Assembly: GCF_001043955.1 (NCBI RefSeq)
Contig: NZ_LABZ01000022.1
Location: forward strand, 1 to 53,417
Direction: 5' to 3'
Source of the DNA: Methylobacterium tarhaniae
GTDB lineage: Bacteria; Pseudomonadota; Alphaproteobacteria; Rhizobiales; Beijerinckiaceae
Length of the DNA: 53,417 nucleotides
Part shown: piece after piece, positions 8,335 to 16,884 of the stretch
How positions within the stretch are numbered: the first letter of the stretch is position 1
Layout of the letters: the number at the start of each line of letters is the position of its first letter
The notes under the pieces: generated by a model
Database searches by the model: none
Seen by the model: the letters and a program-made list of their open reading frames with translations, nothing else
What the model was told of the DNA's origin: nothing
Program-made: the position numbers and the translations under genes

Positions 8335-9363
8335 ATGTCCGTCGAAGCGCCGTCCAAGCCCGTCATCCTCACCGGCGACCGCACCACCGGCCCCCTGCAT
8401 CTCGGCCATTACGCCGGCTCGCTGCGCAACCGCGTGGCTTTGCAGCACAGCCACTGCCAGTACCTGCTGCTCGCCGACGCGCAGGCGCTGACCGACAATG
8501 CCCACAATCCGGGCCGCATCGCCCGCAACGTGATCGAGGTCGCGACCGATTACCTGGCGGTCGGCATCGATCCCGCGATCACGACGATCTGCGTGCAATC
8601 GGCCCTGCCGGCGCTCGCCGAGCTGACCCTGCTCTACCTGAACTTCGTCACGGTGGCTCGGCTGGAGCGCAACCCGACGATCAAGGACGAGATCCAGGCC
8701 CGCGGCTTCGGCCGCGACATCCCGGCGGGCTTCCTGTGCTACCCTGCCGCCCAGGCCGCCGACATCACGGCGTTCCGGGCGACCCTGGTGCCGGTGGGCG
8801 AGGACCAGGCGCCCCTGATCGAGCAGGCGAACGAGATCGTCCGCCGCCTCAACCGGCACGCTGCCGACAAGCTCGGCCACGACCTCCTGCCCGAGGCCCG
8901 GGCGCTGATCCCGGAGGTCGGCCGGCTGCCGGGCGTCGACGGACGGGCGAAGATGAGCAAGTCGGGCGGCAACGCGGTGCCGCTCTCCGCCTCCGACGCC
9001 GAGATCGCCGCGGCGGTTCGGCGGATGTACACCGATCCCGGCCACCTGCGCGCCAGCGATCCCGGCCGGGTCGAGGGCAACGTGGTGTTCACCTATCTCG
9101 ACGCTTTCGATCCCGATCCGGAGGCGGTCGCAGGCCTGAAAGCCGATTACCGACGCGGCGGCCTCGGGGATTCCGCGCTCAAGGGCCGGCTCGCGGGCGT
9201 GCTGCGCGACCTCCTCGGGCCGATCCGCGAGCGGCGGGCGGCGATCGCCCGCGATCCGGACCGCGTGATGGACGTGCTGCGGACCGGCACCGCGCGGGCC
9301 CGGACCGTCACCGCCGCCACGAGGGACGCGGTGCAGGACGCGCTCGGATTGTTCCGGCTCTAA
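8335..9363 (+). CDS. trpS: Tryptophanyl-tRNA synthetase (GDRPTG-type)
   Basis: This enzyme charges tRNA-Trp with tryptophan in the cytoplasm. It is a class I synthetase of 342 aa. The HIGH-type signature is [10 protein letters not shown] (residues 20-29) and the KMSKS loop is intact (residues about 204-208). The opening [19 protein letters not shown] and the following RNRVALQ resemble the TrpRS subgroup found in some Gram-positive bacteria and as second copies elsewhere, not the usual proteobacterial form that begins FSGIQPTGNLHLGNY. It may therefore be an auxiliary copy or a transferred replacement. The only weak point is the low similarity of the last 60 residues to anything I recall. A hairpin follows the gene. 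Confidence 0.88.
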   Translation: MSVEAPSKPVILTGDRTTGPLHLGHYAGSLRNRVALQHSHCQYLLLADAQALTDNAHNPGRIARNVIEVATDYLAVGIDPAITTICVQSALPALAELTLLYLNFVTVARLERNPTIKDEIQARGFGRDIPAGFLCYPAAQAADITAFRATLVPVGEDQAPLIEQANEIVRRLNRHAADKLGHDLLPEARALIPEVGRLPGVDGRAKMSKSGGNAVPLSASDAEIAAAVRRMYTDPGHLRASDPGRVEGNVVFTYLDAFDPDPEAVAGLKADYRRGGLGDSALKGRLAGVLRDLLGPIRERRAAIARDPDRVMDVLRTGTARARTVTAATRDAVQDALGLFRL

Positions 9364-9393
9364 ACGCCCACCGTCCCGCTCGAGGGAACCGCC

Positions 9394-9448
9394 ACCCTCC
9401 GGGTTCATCCCGGCCTCCGCTGCGGGTCCGCGGGATGACGCGGAGGGT
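9394..9448 (+). terminator. Terminator-like hairpin after trpS
   Basis: The left arm at 9394-9411 (accctccgggttcatccc) pairs with the right arm at 9432-9448 with about two irregularities. It starts 30 bases after the trpS stop codon. No clear T-tract follows, so it could also be a repeat or an mRNA-stabilising hairpin. Confidence 0.5.
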
Positions 9449-9565
9449 GATCGGAGGCGGCGGAGGGGAACGGCGCGGGCGTCGAGCTTCCTATGCGTGG
9501 TTGCAAGCCCGTCCTTGCGCCTCCGCGCATTTCAAACCCGAACGACCGCGTCCATCTTCCCCGCC

Positions 9566-10591
9566 ATGACACAGACCCTGCAATTCGGCCTCGACACGTT
9601 CGGGGATGTCACCGCCCGGAACGGCGAGCTTCAAGCCCACGGCCAGGTCATCCGCGACGTCGTCGCGGAGGGCGTCCTGGCCGACCAGGTCGGGCTCGAC
9701 TTCTTCGGCATCGGCGAGCACCACCGCGAGGATTTCGCCGTCTCCTCGCCCGAGATGGTGCTGGCGGCGATCGCCGGGCGCACGGAGCGCATCCGCCTCG
9801 GCTCGGCCGTGACGGTGCTCAGCTCCGACGATCCGGTCCGGGTCTACCAGCGCTTCTCGACCCTGCAGGGCCTCTCGAACGGCCGTGCCGAGGTGATCCT
9901 CGGCCGCGGCTCGTTCACCGAGTCGTTCCCGCTCTTCGGTTACCCGCTGGACCAGTACGAGACCCTGTTCGAGGAGAAGCTGGAGCTGTTCGCCGCGCTG
10001 CTGGCCGGCGGGCCGGTGACCTGGCAGGGCACCACCCGGGCTCCGCTCGACAACCTTTCCGTCTTCCCGACGCCGGAGACGCCGCCCACCACCTGGATCG
10101 GCGTCGGCGGCAGCCCGAACTCGGTGGTGCGGGCGGTCCATCACGACCTGCCCCTGATGCTCGCCATCATCGGCGGCGAGCCGCAGCGCTTCCGCCCTTA
10201 CGTCGATCTCTACCACCGGGCCTGCGCCCAGCTCGGACGGACGGTCCGGCCGATCGGCGTCCATTCCCCGGGCTATGTCGGCGAGACCGATGCGGGCGCG
10301 CGCGACGAGTTCTTCGCCGATTACAAGCGCATGCGCGACCGCATCGGCGCCGAGCGCGGCTGGCCGCCGATGACGCGCCAGGAATTCGACCGCGAGGCCG
10401 ATCACGGCTCGCTCTATATCGGCGGGCCGGAGACGGTGGCGAGGAAGATCGCCGCGACGGTGAAGGCCCTCGGCCTCGGCCGGTTCCAGCTGAAGTACAG
10501 CGCCGGCCCGCTGCCGCACGACCGGCTGATGCGCTCGATCGAGCTCTACGGCACCAGGGTGGCGCCGCTGGTCCGGGAGATGCTGGGCTAA
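9566..10591 (+). CDS. LLM class flavin-dependent oxidoreductase
   Basis: This luciferase-like monooxygenase family protein of 341 aa is expected to use reduced FMN from a partner reductase. Typical features are FGLDTFGD at the N-terminus, DFFGIGEHHREDFAVSSPEMVLAAIAGRT, and a segment near LGSAVTVLSSDDPVRVYQRFSTLQGLSNGRAEVILGRG, which is a hallmark of the bacterial LLM subgroup with EHH and GRGSF motifs. The substrate cannot be deduced. The start is ATG 9566; an in-frame upstream start (9497) has no supporting homology. No reductase gene is adjacent. A long palindromic repeat follows the gene. Confidence 0.88.
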   Translation: MTQTLQFGLDTFGDVTARNGELQAHGQVIRDVVAEGVLADQVGLDFFGIGEHHREDFAVSSPEMVLAAIAGRTERIRLGSAVTVLSSDDPVRVYQRFSTLQGLSNGRAEVILGRGSFTESFPLFGYPLDQYETLFEEKLELFAALLAGGPVTWQGTTRAPLDNLSVFPTPETPPTTWIGVGGSPNSVVRAVHHDLPLMLAIIGGEPQRFRPYVDLYHRACAQLGRTVRPIGVHSPGYVGETDAGARDEFFADYKRMRDRIGAERGWPPMTRQEFDREADHGSLYIGGPETVARKIAATVKALGLGRFQLKYSAGPLPHDRLMRSIELYGTRVAPLVREMLG

Positions 10592-10668
10592 GTGCACCTC
10601 ACAAAACTCCCGCTGCGCTGACGCGGCTAGAGCGAGGGACGACAGCGATCGGGAGTTTCGTGAGAGAC

Positions 10669-10863
10669 ACCAAGCAGACTTGCGTTGGCAGGCCACACGG
10701 TACACGCCACAGCAGGTTGCGCGATTGGGGGAGCGACGGCTGCCGCGCCAGCAGAACCCTCCCCCCCTCTGCGGGGGAGGGTTCATGCTCTCGGCCCTCG
10801 CTCCCCCACCGCGCAACCTGCTGTGTCGTGTACTGTGGGCAGGCCAACGCTTCGTCCGCTTGG
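10669..10863. repeat. Long imperfect palindromic intergenic element
   Basis: The two halves, about 10669-10735 and 10799-10863, are inverted copies. For example acagcaggttgcgcg near 10711 is matched by cgcgcaacctgctgt near 10811, and outer segments such as gcgttggc/gccaacgc also pair. Nested inside is a hairpin with 11-bp arms (10755-10765 and 10773-10783). The element fills most of the 474-base gap between two genes and contains no convincing coding frame. It looks like a dispersed palindromic repeat that could also end transcription of the oxidoreductase gene. Confidence 0.65.
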
Positions 10864-11101
10864 CTTCTTGTTTTGTCGCAGATTTTTGCCGCAAAACCGG
10901 TGGCCGCTTTTGCGGAATCTGCTCTAGGTCCCCGCCTCACCGACGGGCCGGCCCGGCGTCGGATCGCCTCATGCCGGTCCCTGCCGGTCCCCGTCACGCC
11001 CCTCCCCGTCGCGCCTTCTGGCCGGTACGGGAGAGGCGGACCGGACCGACCACAGGAGACCCGCCATCTTCCACCTCATCTTCGCGACGCCGTGCCTCCT
11101 G

Positions 11102-12262
11102 GTGATCGCCCGCTGGCTCGTGCCCCTCGGCCTGCCGCTCGCCGCCAAGGGCGCGCTCGCCGTGCTGCTGCTCCTCGCCTCGCAGTTCCACCTCTGGAAC
11201 CGGCTCTCCTCCGGCTCGGTCTTCGCGCCCGAATTCCCCCGTGCGGTCGTGCTGCTGCTCAACTGGGCCTTCGGCGCGATCCTGCTCCTCGCCGTCCTGC
11301 AGGTCGCGCTCGATCTCGGCGCCCTGGCGGCGGCACTGCTGCACCGGAGCATGGTGACCATCCCGGACGGGGTGCGGTTCGGGGCGGCCGGCCTCGCGGC
11401 CTGTCTCGCCGCCCTCGGGGTCGCCGGCGCCGTGCGGGTGCCGCCGGTCCGGGACGTGGAGGTGGCGATTCCCGGCCTGCCGCCCGCCTTCGAGGGTTAC
11501 CGGCTGCTCCAGCTCACCGACCTGCATCTCGGCCGCCTGTTCCCGGCTTCCTGGGCGCGCGCCGTGGTGGAGCGCGCCAACGCGGCCGGTACGGACCTGA
11601 TCGTCGTGACCGGCGACTTCATCGACGGCTCGGTGGCGATGCGCCGGGACGACGTCGCGCCCCTGCGCGACCTGCGCGCCCCGGACGGGGTCTTCGCGAT
11701 CCCGGGCAACCACGAGTACTTCTTCGATTACCGGGCCTGGATGCGCCATCTCGCCGGCCTCGGCCTGCGGATGCTGCCGAACGCCCATGCCGTCCTCGCC
11801 CGCGGCGAGGCGCGCCTGGTGCTCGCCGGCGTCACCGACGCCTCGGCCCCGGCCTCGGGCGAGGCCGGCCCCGACCTCGCGGCGGCGCTCGCGGGCGCCC
11901 CGCCCGGTGCCCCGATCCTGCTCCTCGACCACCAGCCCCGGGCCGCGAAGCGGGCAGCCGCGCGCGGCGTCGCGCTCCAGCTCTCCGGCCACACCCATGG
12001 CGGCATGATCCTCGGCCTCGACCGGCTGGTGGCGCGCGGCAACAACGGCTTCGTCTCGGGCCGCTACGAGGTCGAGGGCAAGCCCCTCGCAGGCGAAAGC
12101 GTCCAAGGCGAGACCGTCCAGGGCAAGCCTCCCCGAGGAATGACCCTTTACGTCGGCAACGGGACCGGGATCTGGCCCGGCTTCGCCCTCCGCCTCGGCC
12201 GACCCTCCGAGATGACCCGCTTCACCCTGCGGGCCGCGCCCCGGGCCGACGGCCGCAGCTGA
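11102..12262 (+). CDS. Membrane-anchored metallophosphoesterase
   Basis: This is a YkuE-like calcineurin-type phosphoesterase. About four hydrophobic helices in the first 110 residues are followed by the metal-binding motifs LTDLHLG, VTGDFIDG, IPGNHEY, LLDHQP and LSGHTHGG. It probably acts on a phosphoester at the outer face of the inner membrane. The C-terminal part has a small internal duplication (AGESVQGETVQGKPPRG), rare in the family. The start is uncertain. GTG 11102 is the first canonical start, but AGGAG at 11054-11058 points to an ATC codon at 11066, which would add 12 residues (FHLIFATPCLL...) that fit the expected first helix. Confidence 0.87.
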   Translation: MIARWLVPLGLPLAAKGALAVLLLLASQFHLWNRLSSGSVFAPEFPRAVVLLLNWAFGAILLLAVLQVALDLGALAAALLHRSMVTIPDGVRFGAAGLAACLAALGVAGAVRVPPVRDVEVAIPGLPPAFEGYRLLQLTDLHLGRLFPASWARAVVERANAAGTDLIVVTGDFIDGSVAMRRDDVAPLRDLRAPDGVFAIPGNHEYFFDYRAWMRHLAGLGLRMLPNAHAVLARGEARLVLAGVTDASAPASGEAGPDLAAALAGAPPGAPILLLDHQPRAAKRAAARGVALQLSGHTHGGMILGLDRLVARGNNGFVSGRYEVEGKPLAGESVQGETVQGKPPRGMTLYVGNGTGIWPGFALRLGRPSEMTRFTLRAAPRADGRS

Positions 12263-12962
12263 CCGCCGGCCTCTCGCGACGCCCGCCTGCCCGACCTGCT
12301 CCGCCCGAGGCCCGCTCGACACGGGCGGGGGCCCCGCGCCTCGGACGAGGGAGCCGACCGCCGCCTCGGTGAGGAGGCCCTGCGCCCCGGAGGCCGTCTC
12401 GCATCGACGAAGGATGCCGCCTCGCTTCCGCCCGGACGCCGATCTTGATCGTCATCATGCAGGGTGGTGGCGAGCATCATCGGGATGATCCGGGAAATCC
12501 ATCCCTCCTTCCAAAGTGGTAGTCCGTCGCACAAAGCAGACGAAGACGTCTCCCGGTCTACGACGACGATGGTGCAATTTTGCAACTTGTGTCTCGGAAC
12601 AAGAGCCGAAATATTCATCTCGGTCGGAATCTCGTCGTGCCGACCGGGCTGTCGAAGGCGACAATCGACAGAATAGTCATGAGAGGGGCCGCAATGATCC
12701 GCAGCAGCACCTGCATGCCCGATGCATGGCTGGCGCTGCGGGTGCGGACCGCTCGTGCCGCCGATTCTCGCCATGGCCTCGACCCGCGGCCCGTGCCGCC
12801 CATGCGCATGGGACCGGATGCGCATGGCCGCGGGACAAACCGCCGGTGCGCGGACCATCGACCCCGTGGCGATGCGAGGAACGGACGGCGCCGGCCCTCC
12901 GCCCGCGGAGCCCGGGGCGGGCGCGCCGCCGCGGCCTCCCAACCCCGTCGCGAGGAGCCCCG
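12263..12962. other. 700-base gap without a recognisable gene
   Basis: The first part is GC-rich. A lower-GC patch at about 12500-12680 may hold the promoter of the hydrolase gene. Short palindromes such as atgcgcatgg occur around 12800-12830. Open frames here run through from other frames and show no motif, signal peptide or ribosome-binding site. Confidence 0.4.
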
Positions 12963-13862
12963 ATGTCGATCGCCGAACTCGAGCGCATCCGCGCCCGCCT
13001 CGCCGCGCGGCCGCGCCCCGGAGACCTCGCGGCCCGGCGCGAGCGCCTCGACGGCCTGGGCGCCGATTACGTCCTGCCCCCCGACGTGACGGTGGAGCGC
13101 GTGACCGCCCGGGGCGTGCCCGCCGAATGGACGGGAACGGCCGCCGCGGATCCGGCGCGGGCGCTCCTGTTCCTGCACGGGGGCGGCTACATGGCCGGCT
13201 CGCTCGCCAGCCACCGCCACGTGATGGCCCGGGCCGGCCGGGAGGCCGGCCTGCGCACCCTCGCCCTCGCCTACCGGCTCGCCCCCGAGCACCCCTTCCC
13301 GGCGGCGCTCGAGGATGCCCTCTCCGGATACCGCTTCCTCCTCGAACGCGGCATCGCGCCGGAGCGCATCGCGCTCGCCGGGGAGAGCGCGGGCGGCGGC
13401 CTCGCCCTCGCCACCCTGCTGTCGCTGCGCGAGGCCGGCCTGCCGCCGCCGCGCTGCCTGTGGCTCTCCTCGCCCTGGGTGGATCTCACGCTCGCCGGCG
13501 GCACCCTGGCCAGCAAGGCCGCCGTCGATCCGCTCATCAGCCGCGCCTACCTGGCCGAGCTCGCGGCCGCCTACCTGGCCGGCGCCGATCCGCGATCCCC
13601 GCTCGTCTCGCCGATCCAGGGGGATCTCGCCGGCCTGCCGCCGATGCTGATCCAGGTCGGGTCCGCCGAGGTGCTGCTCGACGACGCCCTCCGGCTGGCG
13701 AGCGTGGCCGGGGCGGCGGACGTGCCGGTGACGCTGCAGGTCTGGCCGCACATGATCCATGCCTGGCACCTCTTCCACCCGGAGCTGGAGGAGGGCCGCG
13801 CCGCCCTGCGCGCGGCGGGGTCGTTCATCCGGTCGCATCTCGACGGTGCGGGGGATCCATGA
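12963..13862 (+). CDS. Alpha/beta hydrolase, HSL/GDXG esterase type
   Basis: This is a carboxylesterase-like enzyme of 299 aa. It has the HGGGY oxyanion motif (FLHGGGYMAGS), the nucleophile elbow GESAGGG, the aspartate region VGSAEVLLDDALRLA and the catalytic histidine in MIHAWHLFHPE. These define the hormone-sensitive-lipase (fold-3) group, which cleaves short acyl esters in the cytoplasm. ATG 12963 is chosen because the HSL-like N-terminus MSIAELERIRARLA begins there, with GAGGAG just upstream; longer frames upstream lack similarity. The secreted-type lipase gene starts 61 bases after its stop codon, so the two may be co-transcribed. Confidence 0.87.
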   Translation: MSIAELERIRARLAARPRPGDLAARRERLDGLGADYVLPPDVTVERVTARGVPAEWTGTAAADPARALLFLHGGGYMAGSLASHRHVMARAGREAGLRTLALAYRLAPEHPFPAALEDALSGYRFLLERGIAPERIALAGESAGGGLALATLLSLREAGLPPPRCLWLSSPWVDLTLAGGTLASKAAVDPLISRAYLAELAAAYLAGADPRSPLVSPIQGDLAGLPPMLIQVGSAEVLLDDALRLASVAGAADVPVTLQVWPHMIHAWHLFHPELEEGRAALRAAGSFIRSHLDGAGDP

Positions 13863-13923
13863 CCGGCCGCGCCGCACCCTCGCCGATCCCACCCGCATCC
13901 CCACATCGCCCGGAGGCCCTGCC

Positions 13924-15582
13924 ATGACCGCACCGACGTTGAAGAACTACTTCGATGTGTCGAGCTGGATGTACGGCGAGGACGACAGCAACGCCCAGCC
14001 GCCGCTTCCGGCCGGCCTCCAGACCTTCGACTACGCGCCCGGGCAATTCGACAGCGGCCTCGACGGCGAGACCGGGTTCCATGCCGCCGCCTTCGTCACC
14101 GGGGGCGACGCCCCCACCGTCGTCATCGGCTTCGAGGGCACCGACGCGTCCGGCCTCCTCCAGCGCCCGGACTTCCTGGCGGCCCAGATCGAGGCGGATC
14201 TCGCGCTCTTCTTCGGCGACCGGCCGGAGGCGCTCACCCAGGCGGTCGGGTTCGCCGAGACGGTGGTCGCCGCCGCCCGGCAGCGGGGCATTCCCCAGGA
14301 CCGCGTCGTCGTCACCGGCCACTCGCTCGGCGCCGCCGAGGCCGCCTACGTCGCCACCCAGCTCGGCCTCGGCGGCGTCACCTTCGCGGCGCCCGGCCTC
14401 AACCAGCAATACATTGTCTCGCCGGGCAACAACCTCGCCAACTACGTCACCTACGGCGATCCGGTCGGCAATTACAGCGCGACGCCCAGGAACTACGAGG
14501 GCGCGTTCCTGTTCGACAAGGACATCCGCCGCGTCGGCGAACCGAGCTACATCAGTGCCTCCGGCGAGATCGCCGGGCAGCTCGAGCGCCGCCTGCTGAT
14601 CACCGCGACCGAGAAGTTCGACGTCACCTCCGGCAGCTTCGACCCGGCCCTCGGCCTCGCCGAGGTGGGCGCGCTCGCCGCCGCCTTCCATCCGCTGACC
14701 TTCTACGGCGACCAGTTCTCGCCCTCCCTCAATTCCGGCGCGCCGGTCCAAGTCGATGCCAGCCGGATCATCGGCGGCACGGAGTACCTGCAGTTCTACG
14801 GCGACCTCTTCGACCGCAGCGGCCTGGTCAGCGATGCCTTCTACACCCTCCGCTACGCCGACGTGCGGGCGGCGGGGCTCGATGCCGAGGCGCATTACGG
14901 CACCTATGGCTGGCGGGAGGGCCGCGACCCGAACCCGTTCTTCTCCACCCTCGGCTACCGCGCCGCCAACCCGGACGTGGCCGCTGCCGGAACCGACCCG
15001 CTGGCCCAGTACCATGCCGCGGGATGGCGCGAGGGCCGCGATCCGGGCGCCAATTTCGACACCCGGCTCTACCTCGACCGCAATCCCGACGTGAAGGCGG
15101 CGGGCCTCGACCCGCTGGCGCATTACCTCGATTACGGTCGCTACGAGGGCCGCGCGACCTATACGGCGATCGGCCAGGCCGCAGCCCTCGCCGCCGCCGG
15201 GGGCTTCGACGCGGAATACTACCTCCTGAGCAATCCCGACGTGGCGGCGGCGGCCCTGACGACGGGTGATTCCCTCGCCTTCGCGCGAACCCATTACGAC
15301 ACCGACGGCTGGCGCGAGGGACGCGACGGCAACGCGCTCTTCGACACCGAGGGCTACCTGGCGGCCTATGGCGACGTCAAAGCCGCGGGGATCGATCCCC
15401 TCGCGCATTACGCCACCTATGGCTGGCGGGAGGGCCGGGACCCCTCGCGCGCCTTCGACACCGACCTCTACCTGGCGCAGAACCCCGACGTGGCGCAGGC
15501 CGGCCTCAATCCCCTGCTCCACTACCTGTCCTACGGGATCTACGAGGGCCGCACGGCGCCGGCGGACGGGGCCTTCAGCTGA
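13924..15582 (+). CDS. Lipase-like protein with six C-terminal NPDV/EGR repeats
   Basis: Residues about 10-200 resemble a class 3 lipase: VVIGFEGTD is followed by the nucleophile elbow TGHSLGAAEA (Ser134). From residue 300 to the end (552) there are six repeats of about 35-45 residues with the pattern FDTxLYLxxNPDVxxAGxDPLxHYxxYGxxEGR. Such repeats are found in large secreted and RTX-associated proteins of alphaproteobacteria. No Sec signal peptide is present, so type I secretion is plausible but no transporter is in the window. The catalytic aspartate and histidine cannot be placed with certainty. A hairpin at 15702-15731 probably ends the transcript. Confidence 0.8.
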   Translation: MTAPTLKNYFDVSSWMYGEDDSNAQPPLPAGLQTFDYAPGQFDSGLDGETGFHAAAFVTGGDAPTVVIGFEGTDASGLLQRPDFLAAQIEADLALFFGDRPEALTQAVGFAETVVAAARQRGIPQDRVVVTGHSLGAAEAAYVATQLGLGGVTFAAPGLNQQYIVSPGNNLANYVTYGDPVGNYSATPRNYEGAFLFDKDIRRVGEPSYISASGEIAGQLERRLLITATEKFDVTSGSFDPALGLAEVGALAAAFHPLTFYGDQFSPSLNSGAPVQVDASRIIGGTEYLQFYGDLFDRSGLVSDAFYTLRYADVRAAGLDAEAHYGTYGWREGRDPNPFFSTLGYRAANPDVAAAGTDPLAQYHAAGWREGRDPGANFDTRLYLDRNPDVKAAGLDPLAHYLDYGRYEGRATYTAIGQAAALAAAGGFDAEYYLLSNPDVAAAALTTGDSLAFARTHYDTDGWREGRDGNALFDTEGYLAAYGDVKAAGIDPLAHYATYGWREGRDPSRAFDTDLYLAQNPDVAQAGLNPLLHYLSYGIYEGRTAPADGAFS

Positions 15583-15701
15583 TAGAGGCTCGGCGACACG
15601 GCGCTCACTGCCCGCAGCGGGAGGCCGGCCGATACCCCGACCCCCATCGCGAGATGCGCCGGGTTCCTCTGGGATCCAGTGGACCCTCCTTCCATCGATC
15701 G

Positions 15702-15731
15702 CGAGCGTGCCGACGGCTGCCGGCACGCTCG
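15702..15731 (+). terminator. Hairpin after the lipase gene
   Basis: The arms cgagcgtgccg (15702-15712) and cggcacgctcg (15721-15731) are exact complements with an eight-base loop. It lies 120 bases after the lipase stop codon. The right arm runs into a tandem repeat that starts at 15724. Confidence 0.6.
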
Positions 15732-15763
15732 TACCATTAGCCACACGCTCGTACCTTTAGCCA
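15724..15763. repeat. Two tandem 20-bp direct repeats
   Basis: cacgctcgtaccattagcca (15724-15743) is followed directly by a second copy at 15744-15763 with one mismatch (a to t). The first copy overlaps the terminator arm. It marks a recent small duplication at the edge of the accessory region. Confidence 0.7.
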
Positions 15764-15843
15764 ATTGTGTGCTATTTGTTAATTCTGGGAAGGGGGGTCC
15801 ACAATATGACAGTGTCCGCATTGATTGGATCGTAGGTAGTTCG

Positions 15844-16140
15844 ATGACCCCACGCACCTCCCGGTGTGAGCCTCTCTTGGTGAACACGGCCAGCCCTGAT
15901 CAGCAGGGCTATCTTTTATTCGTGGACGAGAAGCTGGTCGGTGTCGTGGCCCGCATCGAACGTCACGAAGACCTCGACAAGACGCTTTGGGGGCGCTGGT
16001 GTTTAGAGGCCGCATTCGGTCTGTGTCATCGCGCAGGCGGTACCCTCACCTTTGCGACGCCTGAGGATGCTCTTGAATGGGCCGTCCAGCGCGTTGACAT
16101 GCATGAGCGGAACAGGATGTCGCCGTCGAAGGCTGCGTAG
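15844..16140 (+). CDS. Small hypothetical protein
   Basis: This is a 98-aa protein that I do not recognise. It reads as a compact globular domain: YLLFVDEKLVGVVARIE (beta hairpin), an acidic helix (HEDLDKTLWGRWCLEAAFGLCH), a beta turn (GGTLTFATPEDALEWAVQR) and a charged tail. There is no signal peptide or membrane segment. ATG 15844 follows a weak TAGGTAG site, and the codon pattern looks like backbone genes. It sits between the lipase transcript and the first decayed integrase, so it may be the last backbone gene or cargo of the oldest island. Confidence 0.6.
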   Translation: MTPRTSRCEPLLVNTASPDQQGYLLFVDEKLVGVVARIERHEDLDKTLWGRWCLEAAFGLCHRAGGTLTFATPEDALEWAVQRVDMHERNRMSPSKAA

Positions 16141-16269
16141 CATCAAAGGCCGATTGGCCTATTCTGTTCGGCTATCGCTGGAATTTTCATTTAATATTTG
16201 ACGTTCATTGTGTGGCGAGGCGTGAGTTCTAGGCCCGTATAGTCCGCCTCCTCGCCCTCGTGATCCCTG

Positions 16270-16668
16270 CTTCATCCGCCCGACGTCGGGATCCTCTCAA
16301 GGCCGATCCCGGCCTCTCTGAGCGTGCCCCGGACCTCGTGCCGGAATTGTGGAAGGAGGCCCCTTCCCGTCCCCGTCGAGCGTCCCGACAAAGCCGCGCT
16401 CGTCGTCGACTCGCTGCGAGAAGACGTCTGGGAGATAGCCGAGAGCATCGGGCTTCGATTCGGAAAACGGGCTCTGCTCTCCCCTCCGCCCCGCATTGCC
16501 TCTGCGAACGCCGGAAACCCGATGTGCCTGAAGATCGGGATAGACCGCATGACCCGCTTTCCGGTCTCGGCCTTCACCCGTCTCTCATCCGCGCCACCGG
16601 CTCCCGGCTCGCCGGTGTCGTCAATGTTCTGGCGGCGTACCAGGCGGGTTTCGAGGCCCGTCGCAAGG
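16270..16668 (-). pseudogene. Decayed copy of the tRNA-Ser tyrosine integrase
   Basis: Translated fragments match the intact integrase at 45134-46873. Near 16640-16665 the minus strand reads GLETRLVRR, the same N-terminus. From about 16625 it reads IDDTGEPGAGGADERRVKAE, matching IDDAGEPGADDADKKRVKTE, then IGFPAFAEAMR and finally GTLREAGIGLERIPTSGG, matching DALREAEIGLERVRALGG. About 400 residues between the N-terminus and this part are deleted. A frame change also occurs between FAEAMR and the FRH motif, because the other frame reads KPDALGYLPDVFSQ. The gene cannot be functional. Its position just left of the tRNA-like repeat at 16746 mirrors the intact gene beside the tRNA. Confidence 0.8.
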
Positions 16669-16745
16669 GGGCCTGTCGCACAGGTGGCGGCTAAACCCCT
16701 TGCATGTCAACGTTTTCTCGACGGTTCAGAGACTTGGCTATAGCG

Positions 16746-16765
16746 TGGCGGAATGGGTGGGATTC
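16746..16765. repeat. Attachment-site remnant (tRNA-Ser 3' end copy)
   Basis: tggcggaatgggtgggattc matches the 3' end of the tRNA-Ser gene (46971-46990) at 19 of 20 positions. The flanking sequence to the left also resembles that left of the tRNA, with ccccttg-atgtcaacg shared. Confidence 0.75.
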
Positions 16766-16884
16766 AAGCGCTTAGCCCCAGCAATCTCAGTGTTTGATGC
16801 TGAGGGGCGCTATGTCAGCGCTCCGAATTGCTGTTGGACGTTTTGTTGCACGGAGCCCGCCCCTTCCCTGCCGGCTTTCCGGCA

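Noticed and set aside
15781..15800. A possible fourth, leftmost attachment site (ctgggaaggggggtccac)
   Set aside because: It resembles the tRNA-Ser end only over a few G-rich bases and needs gaps, so the left boundary of the oldest element remains undefined.
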